Assembly: GCF_900091315.1 (NCBI RefSeq)
Contig: NZ_FLSP01000023.1
Span: 1 to 64,000, forward strand
Direction: 5' to 3'
DNA: 64,000 nucleotides
Source of the DNA: Streptomyces sp. DI166
GTDB taxonomy: Bacteria > Actinomycetota > Actinomycetes > Streptomycetales > Streptomycetaceae
Part shown: positions 10,929-19,186 of the stretch, piece by piece
Layout: each line of letters opens with the position of its first letter
Position numbering within the stretch: the stretch's first letter is position 1
Program-made: the position numbers and the translations under genes
The notes under the pieces: generated by a model
Told to the model about the DNA's origin: nothing
The model's input: only the letters and a program-made list of their open reading frames with translations
Database searches by the model: none

Positions 10929-10960
10929 AGGCCCGGCCCCCGCGCGGGGGAACCGGGCCT
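10929..10960 (-). terminator. hrdB terminator
   Basis: AGGCCCGG (10929-10936) pairs with CCGGGCCT (10953-10960), with an inner CCCCC/GGGGG stem. It lies about 20 bases after the hrdB stop. Confidence 0.8.
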
Positions 10961-10980
10961 GCGTCGTCGTAGGACTCGAC

Positions 10981-12513
10981 CTAGTCGAGGTAGTCCCGAA
11001 GGACCTGGGAGCGCGACGGGTGGCGCAGCTTCGACATGGTCTTGGACTCGATCTGGCGGATGCGCTCACGCGTCACGCCGTACACCTTGCCGATCTCGTC
11101 GAGGGTCTTCGGCTGACCGTCGGTGAGACCGAAGCGCATCGAGACGACGCCCGCCTCACGCTCGGACAGGGTGTCGAGAACGGAGTGCAGCTGCTCCTGC
11201 AGCAGCGTGAAGCTGACCGCGTCGGCCGGGACGACGGCCTCGGAGTCCTCGATGAGGTCACCGAACTCGCTGTCGCCGTCCTCGCCGAGCGGGGTGTGCA
11301 GTGAGATGGGCTCGCGACCGTACTTCTGGACCTCGATGACCTTCTCGGGGGTCATGTCGAGCTCCTTGGCCAGCTCCTCCGGGGTGGGCTCGCGGCCCAG
11401 GTCCTGGAGCATCTGGCGCTGCACGCGCGCGAGCTTGTTGATGACCTCGACCATGTGCACCGGGATACGGATGGTGCGGGCCTGGTCGGCCATGGCGCGG
11501 GTGATCGCCTGACGGATCCACCATGTGGCGTACGTGGAGAACTTGTAGCCCTTGGTGTAGTCGAACTTCTCCACCGCGCGGATCAGACCGAGGTTGCCCT
11601 CCTGGATGAGGTCCAGGAAGAGCATGCCGCGGCCGGTGTAGCGCTTGGCCAGGGAGACCACCAGACGGAGGTTGGCCTCCAGGAGGTGGTTCTTGGCGCG
11701 GCGGCCGTCCTCGGCGATGATCTCCAGCTCGCGCTTGAGCTTGGGGGCGAGCTTGTCGGCGTTGGCCAGCTTGTCCTCGGCGAACAGACCGGCCTCGATG
11801 CGCTTGGCGAGCTCGACCTCCTGCTCGGCGTTGAGCAGCGGGACCTTGCCGATCTGCTTGAGGTAGTCCTTGACCGGGTCGGCGGTGGCACCGGCGGCCG
11901 CGACCTGCTGCGCGGGCGCGTCGTCCTCGTCCTCGTCGGAGAGCACGAACCCGGCGCTCTCGGTGCCCTCGGGCTCGTCGCCGGGCTTGACCTCTTCGAG
12001 GACCTCGTCCTCGGCCAGCTCGGCGTCGTCCTTCTTGGCGGTGGTCTTCTTGGCCGCCGTCTTCTTCGCGGTGGTCTTCTTCGCGGCCGCCTTCTTGGCG
12101 GTGGTCTTCTTGGCGGCAGCCTTCTTCGCGGGAGCCGCTTCCTCCTCGGTGGCCGCGTCGGCGGCGGGTGCCGCAGGCGTGGCGGTGGCGGTGGCCTTCT
12201 TGGTGGTCACCGTCTTCGCCGCGACCGTCTTGGTGGCGGTGCGCTTGGCCGGACTCTTCGCTGCGACGCTCTTTCGGGTGCGCTTGGGCTCCGCGGCACT
12301 GACCATCAGCGTCACACCCTCTTCCTCAAGAATCTGGTTGAGGCTGCGCAGTACGTTCTTCCACTGAGTGGCCGGAATCTGGTCAGCTTCGAAGGCCCGA
12401 CGCACGTCATCGCCGGCGATCTGCCCCTCAGCCTTTCCCCGCTCAATGAGCGCCATGACAGAGACGGACTCGGCGATCTCCGGCGGGAGCGTACGGGATG
12501 TGCTGGCCGACAC
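10981..12513 (-). CDS. hrdB: Principal RNA polymerase sigma factor HrdB
   Basis: A 510-residue sigma-70 protein that directs housekeeping transcription. Residues 80-161 form a Lys/Ala-rich repetitive arm ([10 protein letters not shown]-type) specific to streptomycete HrdB. Then follow an acidic stretch, region 1.2 (212-245), region 2 with the -10 recognition helix ([20 protein letters not shown], 321-340), region 3 (355-430) and region 4 with the -35 recognition HTH ([19 protein letters not shown], 471-489). GTG at 12513 is chosen because GAGAGG lies at 12520-12525 and this gives the known HrdB N-terminus [16 protein letters not shown]; the open frame continues 61 codons upstream without coding character. 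Confidence 0.97.
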   Translation of the reverse strand: MSASTSRTLPPEIAESVSVMALIERGKAEGQIAGDDVRRAFEADQIPATQWKNVLRSLNQILEEEGVTLMVSAAEPKRTRKSVAAKSPAKRTATKTVAAKTVTTKKATATATPAAPAADAATEEEAAPAKKAAAKKTTAKKAAAKKTTAKKTAAKKTTAKKDDAELAEDEVLEEVKPGDEPEGTESAGFVLSDEDEDDAPAQQVAAAGATADPVKDYLKQIGKVPLLNAEQEVELAKRIEAGLFAEDKLANADKLAPKLKRELEIIAEDGRRAKNHLLEANLRLVVSLAKRYTGRGMLFLDLIQEGNLGLIRAVEKFDYTKGYKFSTYATWWIRQAITRAMADQARTIRIPVHMVEVINKLARVQRQMLQDLGREPTPEELAKELDMTPEKVIEVQKYGREPISLHTPLGEDGDSEFGDLIEDSEAVVPADAVSFTLLQEQLHSVLDTLSEREAGVVSMRFGLTDGQPKTLDEIGKVYGVTRERIRQIESKTMSKLRHPSRSQVLRDYLD

Positions 12514-12942
12514 GAACAACCTCTCGGAACGTTGGAAAACGGCTTCCGGCCCCGTCCACAGCGGACAGGAGCCGACCACCGACCTGGGGATGGGCCGACG
12601 GTGCGGGCGGGGGCCGGGAAGATGCACAGCGCCGTGTACGGCGTCCGTATTCCCTCCGCGGCTGTCACCTCTTAGGTCATCGCGCTGTTTCCACAAGCGT
12701 TACGCCCAATCTGCGTGGCCCGAGTCACACCCCGTAAGCGATCAAAAACGGTCAGATACGGACAGATAGTGTCGGTCGGGGGCACTGCCAACGGTAACTC
12801 CGCCCGCGCCGTCGCCTCGCCGCGCCGTCGGACCCCGCAGGATCGCGCGGATCCTGCGGGGTCCGACGGGGGGCGGTCCGCCGGCCGGACGATGCCACGG
12901 GAGGGGGGAGGCATCCCCGGCCGCGCCGCCCGTGGGGCACGG
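12514..12942. other. 429-bp hrdB upstream region
   Basis: This region carries the hrdB promoter(s) and the downstream hairpin of whiH. GGGAAT on the minus strand (12649-12654) resembles the -35 element of an oxidative-stress sigma-R promoter, which S. coelicolor hrdB is known to have, but the matching -10 is not clear here. No protein-coding pattern is seen. Confidence 0.45.
12826..12868 (-). terminator. Perfect 19-bp stem downstream of whiH
   Basis: CGTCGGACCCCGCAGGATC (12826-12844) pairs completely with GATCCTGCGGGGTCCGACG (12850-12868), leaving a 5-base loop. It lies about 75 bases after the whiH stop and insulates whiH from the hrdB promoter. Confidence 0.8.
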
Positions 12943-13830
12943 TCAGTGCTCGCGCGGGGCGGGCACCACGCGCTCCACCTCCGGATGGACGGTGAGCAGC
13001 TGCCGCATCGCCGCCTCGGCCGCCGCGCCGTCCCCGGCGGCGAGGGCGTCGACGATGCGGGCGTGGTGCGCCAGCGACGACTCGTTCGGGCGTTCGCAGC
13101 CGGTGACCGGACCGCCGGAGACCTGGAGGGCGGCCGAGACGATCCCGGAGAGGTGCTCCAGCATGCGGTTGCCGGCGACCTGGATGAGCAGGGAGTGGTA
13201 CTCGGCGTCCGCGCGGGAGAAGGTGAGCGCGTCGCCCTGCCCCATGGCGTGGCCCATGATCTCGACCATGTCGGCCAGCCGCTGCTGGACGTCCTCGCGG
13301 CCGTGCCCCGCGGCCAGGCGCGCGGCGAGCGGCTCGATCGTCCAGCGCAGCTCGCTCAGCTCACGCCGCTGATCGTCGCGCTGCGGCCCGAAGGCCCGCC
13401 ACTCGATGATGTCCGGGTCGAGGAGGTTCCAGTCGCTGACGGGACGCACGCGCGTGCCGACGTTCGGCCGGGCGCTGACCAGGCCCTTGGCCTCAAGGAC
13501 GCGGAGCGACTCACGGACGACGGTGCGGGAGACCTCGAAGCGCTGGCCGATCTCCTCGGGCACCAGCGGGCGGTCGGCACCCAGGTCGCCGGAGACGATC
13601 ATCTGGCCGAGCTGCTGAACGAGTTGGCCGTGCAGCCCACGTCCGCGGCTGCCCGCGGCGCGCCGGCCCACACGGCCCAGCTCCGGCTCCGCGCTCTCCC
13701 AGGAAGGGGCTCCGACGCGGTCGGCCACCGGGGCCTCGGCGTAGGGGTAGCGGTCGAGTTCGCCCGGGCCGACGAGACCGGAGTCGGCGGCGCGGGCGGC
13801 GGTCATCATGGTGTGCGCAAGGGTACTCAC
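12943..13830 (-). CDS. whiH: Sporulation regulator WhiH (GntR/FadR family)
   Basis: A 295-residue DNA-binding regulator needed for sporulation septation in aerial hyphae. After an N-terminal extension typical of WhiH, the GntR winged helix lies at about 65-130 (PEEIGQRFEVSRTVVRESLRVLEAKG) and a FadR-type FCD ligand domain at about 150-285. The GTG at 13830 is chosen over upstream in-frame starts because CAAAGGATCC precedes it and it gives exactly 295 residues, the length known for WhiH. It sits directly downstream of the ABC transporter region, on the same strand as hrdB but with its own hairpin. Confidence 0.95.
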   Translation of the reverse strand: MSTLAHTMMTAARAADSGLVGPGELDRYPYAEAPVADRVGAPSWESAEPELGRVGRRAAGSRGRGLHGQLVQQLGQMIVSGDLGADRPLVPEEIGQRFEVSRTVVRESLRVLEAKGLVSARPNVGTRVRPVSDWNLLDPDIIEWRAFGPQRDDQRRELSELRWTIEPLAARLAAGHGREDVQQRLADMVEIMGHAMGQGDALTFSRADAEYHSLLIQVAGNRMLEHLSGIVSAALQVSGGPVTGCERPNESSLAHHARIVDALAAGDGAAAEAAMRQLLTVHPEVERVVPAPREH

Positions 13831-13993
13831 GGATCCTTTGTCGGCGCCCTCCCCAACTCCCTTGAGGTCTTTGGTGAAAAGCACACGAAAGGGTGATCGC
13901 TTACCCCGTCGCAATTGACGCCTTATCGGAAAGAAATGGGCATTCCACGGGGAGTTGCGCACACCGAAGCCACTGAATGGACAGAAACAGTCG

Positions 13994-15798
13994 CTATCGA
14001 AGCCTGCCGCGCATCGTTGTGAGCAGATATGCGCACAGCAGCGTGGCGAGCGACAACGCCAAGGCCCCGCCCACGGGTTGAGCCAGTACGCGCGCGACTC
14101 CCACGAGATAGCGCTCTCCCCCGAAGGGCCACTGCATCAGCAGCACTTCCCTGACCCGCATCGGGAATCCCGCCGCCGACCGCACACCGGGCCCCTCCAG
14201 GAACTTCTGCACCAGCGGTACGACAACCACCGGCACCGCGACCACCGCCGCGAGCCCGGCCGTCGTCGAGCGGAACACCCCGGCGGCCAGCACCCCCGCC
14301 CAGGCGCACCCCACCACCAGCCCCACCCAACTCGCACTCAGCGAAAGCCACTCCGAGGGAACTTCCGCCAGCTCCCGTCCGTATACGAGATACAGCGCCT
14401 CCGCATCGCACCCCACCGTCACCACGGCCAGCGCCACCGCGGTGACCCCGGACACCAGCAGCTTGGCCGCGAGCAGCCCCAGCCGGCGGGGCACCGTGCC
14501 GCGGTCCGCCGCCAGCGCCGGATGCCGGAACTCGTCCCCGAAGGCCAGCGCACCGAGCAGCCCCGCACCCAGCGCCGCGGGCGGCAACGGCATCTCCCGC
14601 GGCCAGGCCGCCAGCAGCCGCTCCTGCGGGGTGTGCCCGATCCGCGCCAGCACGACAGCGGCAAGCGCGGACACGACGAGCACGGTGGCACCGGTGAGAA
14701 AGGCGGTGCCGACACTGAAGGCACGCCGCAGTTCGTAGCGGAGGGGGCGGAGAGGGCTGGGGGCGGGGCGGACGGAGATGGGGGGGTGGGAGGGGAGGGG
14801 AGGGGGGAGGGGGGCAGGGGGGAGCCCCCCGAAGAGCCGCTGCCCTCTGTCACGGGGCCTTGTTGCCCCGTCTCCTCCGGCCCGGTTCCGTGCTCACCCT
14901 CGGGCGCCTTCTCCGCCGCCCTCGGCCCCATGTCCCCGATCTCATCGGCGAGTTGGTGAACGAGGACATCGTGCCGGAACGCGATCTCGCCGATGTCGGC
15001 GCAGGTACTGCCGTACACGGAGAGGCGGTTGCCGTCCTCGCGGACGATCTCGACGGAGCGCCGGGTCGTGCGGGCGTCCTTGGCGAGCAGCGCCGCGAGG
15101 CGGGCGGCGTGCGGGGTGCGCACGGCGACGCGGGGACGCAGGCGGGTCCGGGAGAACTCAGCGGCGTCCTGGTCGGCGACGAGCCTGCCCTGGTCGAGGG
15201 TGATGACGCGGTCGGCGGTGCGGGCGGCCTCCTTGGGGTCGGAGGTGGTGAGCAGGACGGTTCCGCCCTGGGCCGCGTGGGCGCGCAGGACGCTGTACAG
15301 CCAGCGGCTCTCGCGGGTGGAGAGTCCGTCGGCGGGGTTGTCGAGGACGAGGGTGTGCGGGTCGGCGAGGAGTGCGCAGGCGAGGCCGAGCCGCCGGTCC
15401 ATGCCGCGGGAGAGGGTGCGCAGGCGTTCGTCGCGCAGGCTGACGAGGCCGACGACTTCGAGGACTTCGTCGGCGCGGCGCACCGGCACTCCGGCCGCGG
15501 CGCAGAGCATGCGCAGATGGCCGCGGACGGTGCGGGCGGGGTGCCCGGGCACATCGCCGAGGAGGACGCCGACCTCGCGGGAGGGGTGGGCGATGCGGTG
15601 CAGGGGGCGGCCTCTGAAGTGGGTGAGTCCGCGGCCCTGTTGGAGTTCGAGCATGAGTCTGAGCGCTGTGGTCTTGCCCGCTCCGGGTGCACCGAGCAGC
15701 GTGGTGACTCGGCCGGCGTGTGCCTCGAAGGAGACGTCGTCGACGGCGGGCGGAAGATCCTTGCGCGGGTCGCTGGTCAGTCCGATGGCCTGGATCAC
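13994..15798 (-). CDS. ABC transporter, ATPase and permease parts split by a frameshift
   Basis: The N-terminal part (about 325 residues) is an ABC ATPase: Walker A GAPGAGKTT, signature TLSRGMDRRLGLA, Walker B TLVLDNP, H-loop replaced by TTSD. It runs into a Pro-rich tract encoded by G runs at 14741-14830. The membrane part (ABC-2 permease, about six helices, from RYELRRAFSVGTAFLTGATVLVVS to the end) is in another frame, and one added base in the tract would join them. No ATG, GTG or TTG exists in the permease frame between the tract and its first helix (GTG 14683 is inside it), so a single fused protein is the simplest reading. GTG 15798 follows a TATCTT box and is probably leaderless. Substrate unknown. 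Confidence 0.7.
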
Positions 15799-15934
15799 CC
15801 GAAGCAAGATAGCGCGGTATGTCCGGTTTTTCGGGCATCTCTAGGCCCGCTCCCGGGCCGGGACTCGGCGCGCTCGGACCCGTGTTCGCCGTTCGCTCGC
15901 GGGCCCGGTCCGGCCTGTGCGCCCGCGGCTCGCC

Positions 15935-16693
15935 TCAGACTTCCGGGCGCAGCATCGGGGGGTTGAGCAGCGTGGCCCCACCGGCCCGGAAGAGCTGTGC
16001 CGGACGTCCGCCCTGACGGGTGGTGGTGCCGCCGGTGGGGACGAGGAAGCCCGGGGTGCCGGTCACCTTGCGGTGGAAGTTGCGGGGGTCGAGGGCGACG
16101 CCCCAGACGGCTTCGTAGACGCGGCGCAGCTCGCCGACGGTGAACTCGGGCGGGCAGAAGGCAGTGGCCAGTGAGGAGTACTCGATCTTGGAGCGGGCGC
16201 GTTCCACTCCGTCGGACAGGATTTGGGCGTGGTCGAAGGCGAGCGGGGCGAGGGGTTCGCCGTCGCGGCCGTAGCCGCCCTGCTGGAGCAGTTCGTCCAC
16301 CGGCGCCCAGCGGGCGTTGCTGGCGTCGCCGCCTGCGCGCGGGGCGGGCATGTCGGGGGCGAGGGCGAGGTGGGCCACGCTGACGACGCGCATCCGCGGG
16401 TCCCGCTTGGGGTCGCCGTAGGTGGCGAGCTGTTCCAGGTGGGCGCCGTTGTCCTGGACGGGTGCGGTCGGGTCGTGGGCGCGCATGCCGGTTTCCTCGG
16501 CGAGCTCGCGCGCCGCCGCCTGCGCCAGGTCCTCGTCGGCCCGTACGAATCCGCCGGGCAGCGCCCAGCGCCCCTGGAACGGTGGTTCGCCCCTGCGTAC
16601 CGCCAGCGCGCACAGGGCATGGCGGCGCACGGTCAGCACGACCAGGTCCACGGTGACGGCAAAGGGCGGAAAGGCTGACGGGTCGTAGGGCAT
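15935..16693 (-). CDS. nrtR: Nudix-related regulator NrtR
   Basis: A 252-residue NrtR-family protein: an N-terminal Nudix domain and a C-terminal winged helix (about 165-252). NrtR proteins repress NAD-synthesis genes and respond to ADP-ribose. The Nudix box is complete (Gly48, Glu54, REL-EE around 62-67), whereas many NrtRs have lost it, so hydrolase activity is possible. ATG at 16693 is chosen because a TATGAT box lies 6 bases upstream and no ribosome binding site exists; longer in-frame reading upstream is not coding. A palindrome between -35 and -10 suggests self-repression. Confidence 0.85.
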   Translation of the reverse strand: MPYDPSAFPPFAVTVDLVVLTVRRHALCALAVRRGEPPFQGRWALPGGFVRADEDLAQAAARELAEETGMRAHDPTAPVQDNGAHLEQLATYGDPKRDPRMRVVSVAHLALAPDMPAPRAGGDASNARWAPVDELLQQGGYGRDGEPLAPLAFDHAQILSDGVERARSKIEYSSLATAFCPPEFTVGELRRVYEAVWGVALDPRNFHRKVTGTPGFLVPTGGTTTRQGGRPAQLFRAGGATLLNPPMLRPEV

Positions 16694-16699
16694 GCCGCG

Positions 16700-16721
16700 A
16701 TCATAGTCGTCTGCCTGACGA
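16700..16721 (-). promoter_or_regulatory. nrtR promoter and operator
   Basis: Read on the minus strand, TATGAT (16700-16705) is a near-ideal -10 box placed 6 bases before the nrtR ATG, implying a leaderless mRNA. Just upstream, TCGTC-N5-GACGA (16707-16721) is a perfect palindrome in the -35/-10 spacer, where a bound dimer would block RNA polymerase. Self-control by NrtR is the simplest reading. Confidence 0.7.
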
Positions 16722-16750
16722 TAAACACTCCCTTCGCCGGTCGCTTCGAC

Positions 16751-16799
16751 TGTTGATCGAGTTCGTACCGTCAAGGACCGCCTTTGTTGATCGAGTTCG
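16751..16799. repeat. Two 15-bp direct repeats upstream of nrtR
   Basis: TGTTGATCGAGTTCG occurs exactly at 16751-16765 and 16785-16799, 34 bases apart. Both lie 58-106 bases upstream of the nrtR start, between it and the next gene. They may bind a second regulator; the binding factor is not known. Confidence 0.7.
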
Positions 16800-16847
16800 C
16801 ACTGCGAGGGGCCTCCTTTCGGTGCCGGAGTGGTACGTCGTGCGAGG

Positions 16848-18974
16848 TCACACGCCCAGTTGGAGTCCGTCGGCGGCCTCCTCGACCATGGCGAGGCCCA
16901 GGCGGCCGACCCGCAGGGAGAAGGGGGCGCCCGCGACGCGGAGTCCGGTGAGGACGATCTCCCCGAGGGGGGCACTGGCGGCGGGGCGGAGGGTGACGGT
17001 GCCCGCGGGGGCGTCGGGGCGGATTCCGGCGAGCGTGGTCAGGAGCAGGACTCCGGCCGCGGCCGCGGTGGCGGCGGGGCGGCAGGCGGCCGGGTGCGGG
17101 ATGGGTGCGCTGCCGTCGGTGCGCTGCTCTCCCCCGTACATCTCCGGCAGGCGGTGGTCGAACGCCTCGGCGGCGGCCATGGCGCCGCGCAGCAGCCCGG
17201 TGGCTTCCTTCTCGTATCCGGCGGCGAGCAGTCCGGCGACGGCGACGGCTGTCTCGTGGGTGCGTACGGCGCCGCTGCGGTGGCCGAAGGGGTTGAACCC
17301 GGCTTCCTTGGTGCCCAGTCCGCGCAGTCCCCAGCCGGAGTCCATCGCGGGGCTGCCGAGCAGCCGGGCGAGTTGCTCGGTGGTCACCTTGTCGAGGAGG
17401 CCGGGTGCCTGTTCGCCACCGCCCAGCAGGCCGGTGTCGAGAAGGTGGACGGCCGAGGAGCCGAGGTGCGGTGCGAGGCGCCCGTCGGGGGTGCGGGCCG
17501 CGGCGGGTCTGCCGCCGCCGAGGTCGTCAATCCAGAAGTCCCGCTGGAACGCGGTGCGCAGCTCTCCCGCCCACTGGCGCAGTCCGGCGCCTCCCGGTCT
17601 GCCGAGGGCGTCGAGCAGGTCGGCGCCAAGCAGGGCCGCGCGGTGGGCGTGGGCCTGGGTCTCGCACCGCTGTGGTCCGCCGGGGTGCGGGTCGCTGAGG
17701 TAGGTGCCGTCTCCGACGGTGGTGCGCAGCCAGGTCAGGCATCTTTCGGCGGCCGGGAGCAGTTCCTCGGTCTCCCTGTCCGGGAGACCCCAGCGGCGGG
17801 CCTCGGCGAGGAGAACGGGGAAGAGCAGGGTGGCTTCCGTGGCGGTGCAGCTGGGTGGAAGGTGGGGGCCTGCGTCCCGGCGCGGGGCGGGGATCAGGCC
17901 GACGCGTGTTCCCTCGGTGAGCTGGGTGCGGGCCAGAGTACGGAGCGTGCCCGCGGCGAGGCGGGTGCCGAGGGGCAGGGTCATCCGGGCGGCGGCGAGG
18001 GCGTCGGCGGGGGCGAGCCCGCAGCGCCAGGGTGCTCCGGCGGCGAGGTGGGTGTCGGTGGGGTGGGTGGGGTCGCGCAGCAGGAGGGCCTGGAGGTCGT
18101 CGACGCAGGTGCGCAGGAGTGCCTGGGCGCCGGGGTGGTCGCCGTCGGCCCGGGCCTGGGCCAGTGGGGCGGCCGTGGAGGCCCGGCTCACGGCGCGGGC
18201 GGGGCCCGCTCCTTCCGGCCGGATCCTCAGTTCGATCGTCGCGCTGCCGCCGGGGGGCAGGGTGATGTCCCAGCGGAGCAGGCCGGCGGATGCCAGGGCG
18301 TCGGTGGGTGGCGGGTCCGCGGTGACGCTCGCGGTCCCGGTGGCGCAGGTCCAGCGCAGGCCGGAGTCGTGGACGGTGGCGGGCAGTTCGGGGCCGGTCC
18401 GGCCGGAGGCGACGGCGCTGAGGTCGGCCAGGTCGGTGCCGAGGGCGACTTCGACGGGCAGGCGCAGGGGGCGGGAGGCCGCGCTGTGCAGGGTGATGCG
18501 TTCGGCGCCCTCGGCCTGCCGGGCGCGCTCGACAACGACATCGGGGTCCGGGCCCGCGTCCGGTGAGACGCGGAGGGTTCCTACGAAGCGGGCCCGGTCC
18601 GCGGTGGTGATGCGGGCGTGCACGGGGAGTGGTTCATGGCCGGCGACACGCAGTTGGCAGCGGGAGAGCAGGCGCCTGCCTGCCCGGTAGAAGCCCTCCA
18701 GTCCTTCGCCGGTCAGTTGGGCTTGCGGTGTGGAGATGGCGAGGCTCGGGAGGGCGACGCAGATGAGGGCGGTGTGGGTGGGCGGCAGGCCGGAGGGGCG
18801 TCGGGGTGGAGCCGCTCGTGGGGGTGGTGGGGTGGGTGCTCGGTGCGTGGTGGGGGGATTCGGGTCGGTCGCTGTCGTGCGGGGTGGTCCTTGGTTGCCG
18901 GGTCCGGGTGGTTGCGTCGGCCGGGAGCCGGGCGGGCGGCTGTCGGCGGTGGAGGGCGGAGTCGGCTGGTGCAT
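16848..18974 (-). CDS. Glycogen-debranching-like protein (GDE N-terminal plus six-hairpin fold)
   Basis: A 708-residue protein. The first 90 residues are Pro/Thr-rich and disordered. Residues about 95-330 look like the beta-sandwich N-terminal domain of bacterial debranching enzymes (LTGEGLEGFYRAGRRLLSRCQLRVAGHEP). The rest resembles an alpha/alpha-barrel glycosidase domain (GWGLRGLGTKEAGFNPFGHRSGAVRTHETAVAVAGLL). It may trim or bind alpha-glucans, but I cannot assign catalytic acids with confidence. ATG 18974 is chosen because AGAGGAAG precedes it by about 7 bases; the frame stays open further upstream through the DUF4192 gene as antisense-frame noise. It follows the DUF4192 gene on the same strand, 212 bases away. 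Confidence 0.7.
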   Translation of the reverse strand: MHQPTPPSTADSRPPGSRPTQPPGPGNQGPPRTTATDPNPPTTHRAPTPPPPRAAPPRRPSGLPPTHTALICVALPSLAISTPQAQLTGEGLEGFYRAGRRLLSRCQLRVAGHEPLPVHARITTADRARFVGTLRVSPDAGPDPDVVVERARQAEGAERITLHSAASRPLRLPVEVALGTDLADLSAVASGRTGPELPATVHDSGLRWTCATGTASVTADPPPTDALASAGLLRWDITLPPGGSATIELRIRPEGAGPARAVSRASTAAPLAQARADGDHPGAQALLRTCVDDLQALLLRDPTHPTDTHLAAGAPWRCGLAPADALAAARMTLPLGTRLAAGTLRTLARTQLTEGTRVGLIPAPRRDAGPHLPPSCTATEATLLFPVLLAEARRWGLPDRETEELLPAAERCLTWLRTTVGDGTYLSDPHPGGPQRCETQAHAHRAALLGADLLDALGRPGGAGLRQWAGELRTAFQRDFWIDDLGGGRPAAARTPDGRLAPHLGSSAVHLLDTGLLGGGEQAPGLLDKVTTEQLARLLGSPAMDSGWGLRGLGTKEAGFNPFGHRSGAVRTHETAVAVAGLLAAGYEKEATGLLRGAMAAAEAFDHRLPEMYGGEQRTDGSAPIPHPAACRPAATAAAAGVLLLTTLAGIRPDAPAGTVTLRPAASAPLGEIVLTGLRVAGAPFSLRVGRLGLAMVEEAADGLQLGV

Positions 18975-19186
18975 GGGGCGGCTTCCTCTGCGCTCTGTGC
19001 GCCTGGGGCGGGTTCGGCGCCGGGTGGGGGGTCCGGGGTTGGGTCCGGGGTTGCCTGGGGAGGTCGGCGGCAAGGCCCGTACGGACATTCCGCCACTCAG
19101 GTGAACGGAGTGACGCTCCTCCAGGTCACGCACGGGAGTGGGTGACCTGTGCGGGCGGTGGCGGCCGTGGTGCGTAGGGCGGGTGG

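Noticed and set aside
14741-14830. Phase-variation switch in the ABC gene
   Set aside because: Not accepted as the first explanation because three other genes show the same one-base loss at G/C runs, which points to sequence error.
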